From: Epiperipatus broadwayi | Lineage: Eukaryota; Onychophora; Udeonychophora; Euonychophora; Peripatidae | Reading direction: 5' to 3' | Length of the DNA: 64,000 nt | Assembly (NCBI GenBank): GCA_028023455.1 | Contig: JAQFVV010006729.1 | Span: 353,624-417,623 of the forward strand | Part shown: piece after piece, positions 27,401 to 37,965 of the stretch | Layout of the letters: each line of letters begins with the position of its first letter | Position numbering within the stretch: the first letter of the stretch is position 1 | The notes under the pieces: model-generated | Databases searched by the model: none | Seen by the model: the letters and a program-made list of their open reading frames with translations, nothing else | What the model was told of the DNA's origin: nothing | Position numbers and translations under genes: made by a program

Positions 27401-28615
27401 AACATTTAAATACGTTCGCACAGATTTGTTTAAAAATGTTGGGTATAGATCGATTACATAGATTCCACAGTCAAAAACATTTCAAAATAAACATAAACGA
27501 TCAAAATACAAAATTATTGATACCGACAATCGCAGAGGGAAACTTATAAGTAACCCAATAGTATTCACCATAAGATACTTGCGTTGTCACCAATAACTTA
27601 AAAGACATCCGAATAAATACATTTTAGATACTCACCGTAAGGTATCATTATTTATCGAATGTCTATATATTTTGATCAAATATGAAAACCAAAATATAAT
27701 TAACCGCAAACGAATCCATGCAAGCGTCTATAAACAACTTAAATTTCATACATTTAACCAATCTTTACAATAAGAAAAAAAAAATTTGAAATGATGTTTA
27801 TCAATCGGAAAACATATAAAATTAAACATTATTAATTTGATTTAAAGACTTACAAAAGTCAGATAAGAGTCCGTTTTAACATTTCAGTTGGCTTGTTTAT
27901 CAGTTTGTAAAACTTGACGAAAGTTCTTGATTGATTTTAACAATTGTTCATTTCAGATAGCTTATGGTAGAAGAGTCCAGGTTTCTGCTTTTATTAATTC
28001 CCGCGATGCCTCCGTTGGAAGGGAATGTTCTGGAGATGGCAATAGCTGGTTCAAAGTATCACAGTCTTTTCATTTTTTTTTTAATAGAGAGTGTGGTATG
28101 TGCGTCATACCTCATCTCTCAAACACAAACGCTGGAACTGTCCGAAAAAAACTGTATTTCCCTTTTTATATTATCCACCAGGATTCAATGAACAAAACGT
28201 CACTAGTCTATCACTTTCGTTAGGGTCCGAGCCAAGGCTTAGTGCTTCCATTGGTCAAGCTAAAATTTCTTTCTTCTCTTATCTAACTTTTCATCTGACT
28301 TTTTAATTACACAGCTTTTAGATAATTAATAAACATCATTTCCATTTACAGATTACAGGAATTAATTAATACCTGTTTTTACTTTAACTTACGTTATTTT
28401 TTTATTAAAATATTTTTATAAATCTTTTTTTTATAAAAAATACATTCAAATACCTTTTTTTTATTTATTAAAAAAAATATTTTTACAGTTTAGCATCTGT
28501 GCGAATATATATACGTATAACAAACGTTTTTAATTTTAGCGTTTAGTTTTTTTTACTTTTATTTTTAATACACTTATTTTTATATGCGAACTTAAAAGTT
28601 TTTATTTTAAATAAA

Positions 28616-28643
28616 TGTAACGACATATTTATATATCGTTACA
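28616..28643. repeat. Terminal hairpin of the palindrome, right end
   Basis: TGTAACGA (28616-28623) and TCGTTACA (28636-28643), mirror image of the left terminal hairpin. Confidence 0.85.
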
Positions 28644-28655
28644 ATATATATATAT

Positions 28656-28827
28656 AATCAAAATATTCTAAAATAACACTACAAGATTGAATATGCCTAT
28701 ATAAAATTAAACATAAAATCTTCGCTATAGCAGCCATATTGATATAAATTGGCTATAGCAAAGATTTTATGTTTAATTTAATATAGGCATATTTAATTTT
28801 GTAGTATTATTTTCGAATAATTTGATT
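28656..28827. mobile_element. 172-bp palindromic MITE-like element
   Basis: AATCAAAATATTCTAAAATA at the left and its diverged complement ending TTTGATT at the right, with long inner pairing (GCCTATATAAAATTAAACAT / ATGTTTAATTTAATATAGGC and GCTATAGC on both sides of a short loop). Arms about 80 bp with scattered mismatches. It begins at the base where the 4.2-kb palindrome's outer AT tract ends. No coding capacity. Confidence 0.85.
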
Positions 28828-30710
28828 ATTATATTTATTTTGTTTGATATATATATATATATATCAGTGAAATTTTGTCAGTTTAAGCTGAAAATATTTT
28901 TAATGCTTAACCAATATACAACCTAGTAAGCAATAGTTAAACATACAGTTTTTATTTAATTGACTTATTCTGATAAATATCCCCTTCTCAATTTCATTTA
29001 TAATTTTAAAATAAATTTATATTATTTTTTGTTTAATACTAACTACTTTTTAAATATTTAATTCATACTTTTTTAAAATACTAATAAGAAAATTTATAAA
29101 TGCATTGTGAGAAAATCCTTCAAATTCTGTAATAAACATTTACAATTATTAAAACTGAAAGATTTTCCCCCTATTAATTAAGGAAATGTTATCAATTTGT
29201 AATTAATTTATGCATTTGAGAAAAATTCTGAAATATTAACAAATTATACATACATTATAATGAATTAGATTTTTTTTAAAAAAATGTTGAATAATTAATG
29301 TATCCAATATATAAAATGTATATTCTGTAATAGTTTGTGATTTAGTTAATGTTAATAACATTAATTTTCTTTTTTTGGTCTTTGTTTAATTAAAAGCACT
29401 TTAGCAATAAATTTATGAAAAGCACCATTAATCCAAAATCATTGAGTTCAGATTTCAAGATATTTTTACCCTCTCATTAAAAATATCAACTCTATTAAAC
29501 TAGTAAAAAATAGATTTATTAATTTGTGGGTAATTACTGAATATCTTTTTCTATTAAATATTGTTTATGAATGTATGTTAAACACTAATTTTGTTATTGC
29601 AAAAAAATAAATATTACCTTTTATATTTTATTGAATATTAGAAATTTTTTGAATAATGAGTGTTTAGATTAATAGGATTATATTTTTATATTATATTAAT
29701 AGATGTGGTATTTCTTTTTGATTTTACATATGTTTTTTTTCTCATGTGTCATAGCATCATCCGGGAAGTGAACCTGCTAACCCGGGACAACTGTTTGTAA
29801 AGCAGCTGTCGCTGACCTCTCGACCACCAATGCTTGACGATTTTAGATATAATGTTTGCCTATAAAACGTATGATTAGATCTAAAAAATGTATCATGGCT
29901 ATATTTAATGTTCTTAATATTAACTTTTTATTTTAAACATGCTGATACAAAATTTGGTGTTAATTAAATGCAATAGCTGATCATAGTTGTTAAAATTAAA
30001 ATTGCTAATATACATTTTTAATTGATCATGTTTTTAATACACATACACATTTTTTAAAAAGAATGTATGAGAATAAAGTTTTTTTAAAAAAAAAAATCAG
30101 ACGTTCTCTGATAATGATTGTCTTCTATGAATTTAATTTAAAAAAAAAAGAAACCTGTTAAACTCTCTGCTTTACTTAATAACAAAATGAATATAAGCTT
30201 TAATGCAGTTTCAATAACTGAAGAAATAAACTTACAAGTATTGAGAATAAAATCTAAAAAAATAAGTTATCTTTATAACTTTGTTATTTTAGATAGTTTT
30301 TTGATATAGTGAAAATCAAACTTGAATCTAAAAATGATATCATAATTTTATTAAATCAGTAGATAGCATTGAGTAGATGTTTGAAGATGATCATTTCATT
30401 ATTTGGTCTGCAAGTATCTTGCATTTATATGAAAAAATTAATGCATCTCTTGAAACTCAATATGATAAATAAGAAAAATAGCAAACTATGAAATCCAACA
30501 TAAAATATCTGTAATTGTAAATTCCAGGGTATTATAGAAAATAATAGCATTAGAATGCAGAAGTAAAGATTACATTTCTTAAAAATATGTCTACATAATT
30601 TTGACAACCATGTGCACTTTAAATATGGGAGTATTTTCTTCTTCTATGAAGGCACATATTTTTTAGGAAGTAATAGGACCACATATAGTAGGTGTAATTG
30701 TCCTACAAAA
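28828..30710. other. AT-rich stretch with a SINE
   Basis: Apart from the SINE at 29743-29836 and an (AT)n patch at 28845-28863 I see nothing in it. Confidence 0.55.
29743..29836 (-). mobile_element. SINE family C, full-length head
   Basis: Minus strand: CAAGCATTGGTGGTCGAGAG (box A region TGGTCGAGAGGT), an anticodon-like arm ACAGCTG...CAGTTGT, CCCGGGTTAGC, AGGTTCACTTCCCGG (box B), then ATGATGCTATGACACATG and an A-rich end. It links the 9.85-kb and 40.5-kb variants, since it carries both the CCCGGGTTAGC block and a box B. Confidence 0.8.
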
Positions 30711-30716
30711 GACATC

Positions 30717-30780
<64 letters not shown>

Positions 30781-30785
30781 GATGT
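30711..30785. repeat. (AT)n tract enclosed by inverted arms
   Basis: (AT) of about 57 bp (30721-30777) flanked by ACATCATTT on the left and AAATGATGT on the right, so the whole unit is one palindrome. Confidence 0.9.
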
Positions 30786-30798
30786 ATATAGGAAATGC

Positions 30799-30802
30799 AC
30801 AG

Positions 30803-30837
<35 letters not shown>

Positions 30838-30847
30838 TGTTTGCTGG
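30799..30847. repeat. Second (AT)n tract enclosed by inverted arms
   Basis: CAGCAAAT, an (AT) tract (30806-30832), then AAATGTTTGCTG. The CAGCAAA / TTTGCTG arms are inverted. Confidence 0.85.
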
Positions 30848-31812
30848 CACATTAGTTTTTTTATTGAATGCATACTAAATATGAAATTGCTAATTGTGGT
30901 TCAAATCAGTTAATGAAGCAACTATTTTCTCCTGAATGTAGTTCAAATGCTATAGCAATCATTATTTACATAGATATCCACTATATATACAGTGTTTACA
31001 AATCATCCAACATAAGCATGCTCTTTTTTTTTAGATAAACCTATAATTTTTTATATTCACAAAAAAATTATATGCTCTTAGTAGATTTTGAAGGATATAC
31101 AATTGAAGATAAAACAGGTTCTAAACTTTTAGAATGGATGCCTTAAAAAACAATGTGCATATAACAACAAAAAAGGAAACATTTCATTCAGAAAACATAA
31201 GACATAATTACTGACCAAGTTTTATTTTAGAAGAAATTTTTCATCTTTGTTTGGTAATCTATTAATATGCACTATAAATCAGTCTTGTTAATTTTACAAT
31301 GCATATTTCTACTGTTGAAAGATCATCCACTTCTAAAATTGATGTTTAAAAAAAGCTGATTGGAGTCAATATAAACAGAACATAAAATGATTTATTTTGC
31401 TTACTCTTAACATATCTTTTCAGTAGCAGTTATTTGTGCAATTCCAGAGCTATCTACAGCAAGCTCTAGCTGCCATGGGGGTTATAACAGTATTTTTTAT
31501 AATGAATATTTATTTGTTCACTAAAAACAAACATTTCTAATAAATTTTTAATTTCTAATAATTTTTTAGATAATATTTAAAAAAGGATAATAAGTATGAA
31601 CAGGTTTGAAAAATGTTTATCATATTTTCTGGTTGGTTTTTACACAATACAAATGTGGGCTCTAGATTTAATGAGTTAATTGGTTAATGATGAAGACTTT
31701 GATAAGAATATGTACCAAATAAATAAACATATCATCCATTATTGACGAACACACATATTTTAGAATCTGGTTAGAATCTAGGCAACTGTCAGGGTTGTGC
31801 ATAGATATTTAT
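30848..31812. other. AT-rich non-coding stretch
   Basis: No gene or repeat recognised. Confidence 0.6.
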
Positions 31813-31816
31813 TAGG

Positions 31817-31854
<38 letters not shown>

Positions 31855-31871
31855 ATATAAATATATATATG

Positions 31872-31907
<36 letters not shown>

Positions 31908-31912
31908 CAGAT
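31813..31912. repeat. Two (AT)n tracts with short inverted arms
   Basis: TAGGT-(TA)n-ACCTA at 31813-31855 and GAAAT-(AT)n-ATTTC at about 31871-31909. Both (AT) tracts are about 32 bp. Confidence 0.85.
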
Positions 31913-32179
31913 TGTTAAATGAGACACTAACTAAAGATTTGATATTATAATTGTCCAACAGATCTGAATGTTAATAGCATAATGAATAAAAAAGAAATAA
32001 TTTACATATGGAAGTAATGTTATTTGGAAATGGTACAGTAGCTGTTAAAAATGAACTAAGATTGCAGTATATATTTTAGTTCTAATATAGGAGACAAGTA
32101 ATTAAAGCATATTAGATTAAGACCACTTATACAAATAGGAAAACAAGCAATTGTAATTGAAAAAATGTAATGTTGATCC

Positions 32180-33300
32180 CCAGTTGTATAATTTTATTAT
32201 AGATATGAGATTACTAACAGTAACTTTGAAAAGATGCACCCATGGATTATAATAAGCAAGCATACCATAGAGAATACCTTTAACAACCCATAGAAGGATT
32301 TCATTCTTGAATTGAACTTGTTGATGATCAGATGATTTAAATGATAACTTAATTGTGGTTTAAGTAAATTGATTGGAATTTCCAAGAAAAGATGAGTAAA
32401 TATCTGTAAAAAATGAAGTTAGATTGAAATTTGTAGCTAAATGCCACACAGATGACTTAGAAACCTCTATTGTTGATCCAGTTAGTGTTTGTAATTTGTT
32501 CAGAATATAAAGAGCAAAAGGAATATTCTAAAGGCATCTGAAAACTATCAGATCATGATCAACACAGGATAGTTCCAAAATAAGGAAGGAAAAGGTCTTC
32601 TGTATACTACTTAATTTTTTTATTCATGAGAATTTATATATATTATGAATAGTAGTGTTGAATTTTCAGTGATCACTGGAATACCTGTTTGGTTTAAAAA
32701 TTGAAAAGAGGCACATGTAATCTTTAAGTTTGATAAATCTGTTGATAAGATAATTTTTTATGGCAGTAATTAATTATATGTGTATGCCTTCGCAGAAGTT
32801 TACTTAATGTGCTAAAAAAGTATGCCAGTTTCCAGATCAAAAACAGCCTTAAAATCAATTTGGTATGTGACATAAATATTTTTTAGAAATAATATTGTCT
32901 CCTGTGCTAAAAGATAGCTTGAGATGCACAGTATCTTTTAACTACATATTGTGATGAGGAAAGCATAAAAAGGGTAAAATCATTTAATTGTTTAAGGATA
33001 ATTCTTGCAAAGATTTTTTGATCAATATCTTTCAGTGAGATGAGATGCTGAAATTAACTCAGTGATATAAAGCATTTTATTTTTTTAAGGCATAAAATTA
33101 CATTAGTAGGCAAATTAGGTATTTCACATAAATAAAGTTGATTATAACATTTATTTGAGAGTTATAATATCATTTAAATGCTTGTAAGTATTAGCCAGAA
33201 TAAGATCATTTGCTAATAGTGTAAGTGCCTAATTTCCTCAAGAATTTTCTGCTTTGAGATATAATTATTTTAAGGAAGTTATATATCATGGTTAATAGAG
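32180..33300 (-). pseudogene. Decayed LINE reverse transcriptase (RTE/Ingi-like group)
   Basis: Minus-strand translation, with frame changes, follows the order of RT motifs. Fingers: HLISLKDIDQKIFARIILKQ near 33050-32990, then LSSSQYVVKR and CASQAIF (equivalents of the PSQxGFRxGR and TTD.IF motifs). Motif A: VTYQIDFKAVFDL near 32870-32835. Motif B: QTGIPVITENSTLLFIIYIN near 32690-32635, matching the TGVRQGCxLSPLLFxI pattern but with the catalytic-site QG lost. A possible motif C remnant VDHDLIVF lies near 32555. Spacing from A to B (about 50 residues) is normal for these LINEs. Several stops lie between motifs, so it is long dead. Endonuclease and 3' end were not delimited. Confidence 0.75.
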
Positions 33301-33491
33301 GGTAGACAAAGAGCAGGTTTTAAGTAGTTAAAAAATTTGAAATCCATATTGGTGCTTGATGTGAGTGTATTTTCTTTTAACAATATAGGAATATCAAAGG
33401 CATAAAAAGAAATTGATTTTGCATTGTTTACAGTACCTTTTGTTAATCTTCAATGATTAGGAAATTATTTTTCTTAGTCTAAATATTAAAT

Positions 33492-34066
33492 AAGCATTTA
33501 TTTTTATATAGTGCTGTGTTTACAATTGTATTACATTCAAATATCAGTCTTTCAAGCTAATTGTATACGCGCTTTGCAAGTGTTAAATAATAAATGAATA
33601 CTTTCCTTTCCAATACAAGATATAGTATTTATGCAGGAATAAAATGAATCCACTTATCCCTACAACTCAAATGCTTATACATGAGCAAATCTGAAGTACT
33701 GGCAAGGAAAGCGTGAGGAAAAACCACTCACTTTAAATTACTATCTATGATGTCTGAATAAATGACATTGGTAAAATTGTCTAGAATTTACTAAATGTCT
33801 AAATGTCACTCTGACTGAAACTTAATCATATGTAAATAAGCATTTATTTTTATATAGCACTGTGTTTACAATTGTATTACATTCAAATATCAGCCTTTCA
33901 AGCTAATTGCCAGTACTTCAGATTTGCTCATATATAAGCATTTGAGTTGTAGGGATAAGTGGATTCATTTTATTCCTGCATAAATACTATATCTTGTATT
34001 GAAAAGGAAAGTATTCATTTATTATTTAACACTCGCAAAGCACGAGCACAATTAGCTTGTTAGTCT
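33492..34066. repeat. Composite repeat with an inverted internal block
   Basis: Block A (about 73 bp, AAGCATTTATTTTTATATAG ... CAAGCTAATTG) occurs twice in the same orientation, 33492-33564 and 33838-33910. Block B follows the first A directly (33565-33702), but after the second A it appears reversed (33909-34066). The reversed block ends in CAATTAGCTTG, the inverted end of A. So the second unit reads A, B-inverted, end-of-A-inverted. Internal identity is high (about 95% by eye). No coding. Confidence 0.9.
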
Positions 34067-34790
34067 AAATATTGTAGTGTTTTTGGTTATAAAGAGCTGA
34101 CTAACTTCATTTTCTAGTTTAGGAATAAGAAGTTTTGTATCATTGAATTTTGTAATAACTTCCAGAGTTGAAATGATGACATCAATATGCTGTCTTCTAA
34201 AATTAATTACTGATAAATAGAGATACATTCAATTATTCATGGTTGAAGAAAACTCATAAAAAAAAAAAATTATTAACTGGTCTGATCACCAGAGCTTAGA
34301 TACAATCACATTAAGCACCAGTTTTTATTCTCACAGATATATAGGGCTCCAAAAGTTAAATTTGTCATAAAGATTTTATATTATCCTAAACCCAAAAAAA
34401 TATAAAAATTATTCTGCTAGTGTGTAATGTTTTTTTATTTACTGATCTTTTGAGAGATGTCGGACAAGATTCTATTTTGCAATGGAACATTTAAGTGATT
34501 TTCCATTTAAAGATTACATTTAATAAATCTTTCTTTAATAATTTTTTAATTTGTATTTCATGGTAGAAATCAAAAATACCTATATTTTTTTGTATCACCA
34601 ATTGACAATATAATTTATAAATCATTATAGATTTTTTTTTTTTAATTTTATACTTTAGAATATTATTTAATTTTAAAAAAAAAGAGTTTTTTAGATGTTC
34701 AATTTTTTCACTAATTGCAAATGTCTTGACAATGTAAACATGATCAAGTCTTATTTGCTTTGTTATTCATAAACATATAATTAATTTTAA
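34067..34790. other. AT-rich non-coding stretch
   Basis: Homopolymer-rich; no gene or repeat recognised before the LINE relic. Confidence 0.55.
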
Positions 34791-34835
34791 ACTCAAATCC
34801 ACCAGCTAGCACTTACAACTGAAATACTCTACAGT

Positions 34836-35588
34836 ATGGACAGCAAGGGAGGCAATTCAAGGAGAAATGCAAGTTTTTATATGAGAGATGCAAAAAGTAA
34901 AATAAAAATGTTTGGTAGATTGCAGTTTATAGATAATAAAAGAATAGCCAATATAGTATTTAATTTGGTTATGAGTAAAGGGCAGGCAACAAGATGGGTG
35001 AGAAAGGTAATGTGGTATGCAAAAGATTTGGATAAAAAATTTATATCAGTATATTTGTACAAAAGATGAGATGATTGTGTTAGGATGATTGTTGAGTGTT
35101 ATAGTGGTAAGGAATGGGATAAAAGAATAAATTTATTAATAAAGAATAGAGAGTTAGAGAGATGGAGAACTAGTATGGAGAGTAAAAAGAGTTTAAATAT
35201 ATATAGAAGTAAACAGAATATTAGGTGCGAGATAATATATGATAATAGTAAGGAAAGTAGTTTATTGTTTAAGACTCGATCGAGATCTTTAGCAACAAGA
35301 GAATATACATGTAAATTAAAAAATATGGCTGATTTAGTCTGTAAATTGTATAAGGAAGGAATAAAAAATATTAGATATCTGTTAATTGAATGTAAATTTT
35401 TGAAAACAGAAAGGGTACATGTAATGAAGTTGTGGAAAAATAAATATGAAAAAAGTGATTATACAGAAAGTAGATTATTGGTTTTTATGCTGGGTTTGGG
35501 AAAAGATAATGGGGATTTAGATATAAAGACCATAGAGTTGATAAAGATTATGTTGTGGAAATGGGATGGAGCAGAATATGGAAAAACT
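34836..35588 (+). pseudogene. C-terminal region of a LINE ORF2 (decayed)
   Basis: Two open segments in the same frame relation, 34836-35069 (77 codons) and 35085-35591 (168 codons), separated by one stop region. The part LLFKTRSRSLATREYTCKL, then DLVCKLYKEGIKNIRYLLIE, then CKFLKTERVHVMKLW resembles the post-RT end of LINE proteins (SxLLxxRxxxL..., CxLCxxxxEx.xHLLxECxxxxxxR). The second Cys and the His of the finger are replaced by Tyr and Arg, so the zinc site is lost. The upstream RT was not found. Codon bias is very A/T-rich, consistent with age. The clade is not resolved. Confidence 0.65.
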
Positions 35589-35824
35589 TAAAGTGGGGAA
35601 TGGAAAATAAAGTGGCTAACAGGTTTCTCTGGATATAATTGCTAAGAGATTCCTGATTCTGTTTAAGGAGAAGCCACAGTACATCACATCACAGTTCATT
35701 CTCCTGAAAACCAAGATATTACCAGTTTTCTTGAGGGAGTTGTGAGGAAAAAAGGAGCTAGGAGTGTAAGATATAGTCATGTTTTTATTGTCTTAAAGTT
35801 TCTTTAAAAATATGAGTAAGCATT

Positions 35825-37965
35825 TTGAGTATATTAATCAAAAAGCATAAGAATTACAAGAACCAAAAAAAAATAAAGATGAAACCCAAGTCAACAACTA
35901 ATCAAAAAAAAATAAAGATGAAACCCAAGTCAACAACTAATCAAAATGATGAAAAATCAATGAAAATTATTCTTAAAGATCAAAACTCAAATAAATCTGA
36001 AGATTCCATTGATAACTTCCATTCCCAAGATGATTATAATGATAATTTCATTAGAGTAGAGGTGCTGCACTGAAAATAAGTGAAATCAGTCAATCAAGGT
36101 TTAAAATTAGTCCAAGTCAAAATAAATCAATGAAGATCTCCTAAAGAACACAATTCAAATAACTCTAGAAATTCCACTGCAAATTTTTACTCTCTGAATA
36201 AACATCACAATAATTCCTTTAACACAGATGGTGCTCCAATGGAAAACAGTGATTTTACCTTAAAAAAGTCTAAATTTGTTCCAAAATTAAGTGATAATAT
36301 CATAAAAGGGGAAAATTAATGATATAAACAGTAATAAAATCATGTTTCTCATGGATGTTGATAATGATAAGCTCACATAACCTAGAAACAAGGGGAAATT
36401 GGTTGGTCAAGCTATTCATAAAAGTTATAATCAAGGCACAATTATTCAAAGCTCAAATTTGGGTGTAAATATGAAAAATAAGGAAATCGATTTTCCAGAT
36501 ATCTCTCTGACTAGAAGAATTACTTCAACCAAGGCAAGACTAGTTTACCACAAAACAAAGGGATTCACCCTGAAACATCAAATCACACTGTACTAAATTC
36601 ATAACCCCATGATGATAAGCAAACTTAAGCTAATATGACTGCAAAAAACCTAAATAAAATCAATACCTTATCCAAGGAGAAGCAACCATCTTACTTAAAC
36701 ACCATAGACATTGATGAAGACCAAGATTTTTTTCCAATAGATGATCACAATGAAAACATTAATATAAACCCAAATCTCACACAGAACAACTGTAACTTAA
36801 ATGATTATGAAAGTATTAGTGAACAATTCAATAACAGAATACTGCACAACCTCTGTAAATCCTTTTCTCATTTTCACAATGAATTCTCACTGATTTTAAC
36901 TGCCACAAATGAGAAATGTCAACTCTTTACTTTTCCAGTAGATGAATTCTTTGCTATGATAAAGGAACAAAACCTTAGTAATGTAATCAACAGAATTTTC
37001 CATCACCTGAACAAATGCTATTTCATTGTTGAATTTGTGAATCAATTTCAAAGACAAGCTTTTAAAAATAACCACCATATTTTAAATGGAAAATTACTCA
37101 TTAACATTGATTTGAGCAGGCAATCTAAAGGAATTGTCATATTAAATTCTCACAACAAGATCTTCAATGCTTGCTTGATCCATTTGGAAAGGTGGAAAAT
37201 TTCAAATTCCTATGGAAAAAACACTTGGAAATAAAAATCTTATCTAATAATGCTTCTTTTATATTAACCCTTTACAAAAATATATCAACATTTGATATCC
37301 CTTTGGTTCTTGCGAAGAAATGTACAATTTACATATTCCATGACATTCCACCAGTGTTTTCTCTGTGGGGATAGTAGTCATCTCATTAAACAATGTCCAA
37401 CACGTATTTGCAAAAAATGCAAAAATATCAACAGGAAAAATCACAAATGCAACTTATGGAAAGGAGAAGAACTCAATAAATAAAAGCCTCCTCACCCCAT
37501 TCAGATAAATCAGGTTTGAAAATAATGGAGACAACAAGGGAAAACCTTGCATTAGATGTTAAGTTCTCTGATGGCAAGGTAACCAGTGAGGTAGAACCAA
37601 TACAAATAAACTGTAATTCAATGAAAGAAAATGACCATTCAATTGTCCATGGAACTAAAGCCATAAAGAGGAAAACAATAGACTCAAGTAGTTCTCAGCA
37701 GGATGATAATAATGCATTGTCTTTGGATGCTAATCATAATCAAATTAAACCTACCACTTTAAATCAAAATCTAACAAAACCAAAAAATAAAAAAGATGAA
37801 AAATGGGGGGAAAAGTTGATATCAACAGATGGGGGTGATTTCCAATCCCCTGATGATGAAGTCCATCCAATGGAGTTTTCAGATTTGAATGAAAACAGCC
37901 TACCAATCATGGCAGGCATTGTAATAAAACAACTTCAATCCAATCAAATTAATGATGATAACTAA
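35825..37965 (+). pseudogene. LINE ORF1: RRM-like region and zinc knuckles, no ORF2 downstream
   Basis: Decayed ORF1 in several frames. N-terminal low-complexity Lys/Asn/Ser-rich region (35825-36600) with a 13-residue tandem repeat. A globular segment (36820-37340) includes KCYFIVEFVNQFQRQAFKNN, GKLLINIDLSRQSKGIVIL and, after a frame change near 37171, LDPFGKVENFKFLWKKHLEI, the usual layout of gag-like ORF1 with an RRM-type fold. After a second frame change at about 37340 come zinc knuckles CFLCGDSSHLIKQC (C-X2-C-X4-H-X4-C) and CKKCKNINRKNHKC. A Ser/Asn-rich tail ends at 37963-37965. It would bind element RNA. What follows is not endonuclease coding. The LINE piece upstream is an ORF2 end, so the two are probably separate insertions or a head-to-tail pair. 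Confidence 0.8.
35872..35952 (+). repeat. 39-bp tandem repeat inside ORF1
   Basis: Two copies of a 39-bp unit starting around AAAAATAAAGATGAAACCC; it keeps frame and doubles the 13 residues MKPKSTTNQKKIK. Confidence 0.9.

Larger units (their letters stand above)
24451..28656. mobile_element. 4.2-kb near-perfect palindrome (foldback element)
   Basis: The left arm (about 24451-26528) is the reverse complement of the right arm (26587-28656) over about 2.07 kb, with a 58-bp unpaired centre (26529-26586). Only about a dozen substitutions and a few homopolymer length changes were found, so the arms are about 99% identical. Both outer ends carry ATTGTAACGA preceded by ATATATATAT, which may be the duplicated target. 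Each end also contains its own small hairpin. The arms hold mirror-image short ORFs (87 codons at 25955-26218 plus and 26897-27160 minus; others near 24.9 and 28.0 kb) with no recognisable domain; I consider them chance. The layout suits a foldback derivative of a long-TIR DNA transposon, but no transposase is present. Confidence 0.9.

Noticed and set aside
24451-28656. Assembly or library mirror artefact as explanation of the palindrome
   Set aside because: The arms differ at scattered positions, mostly CpG-type transitions in either arm, and the loop is asymmetric. A chimeric read would give identical arms.
35872-35952. CRISPR-like direct repeats
   Set aside because: Only two adjacent units without spacers, inside an eukaryotic LINE ORF1.
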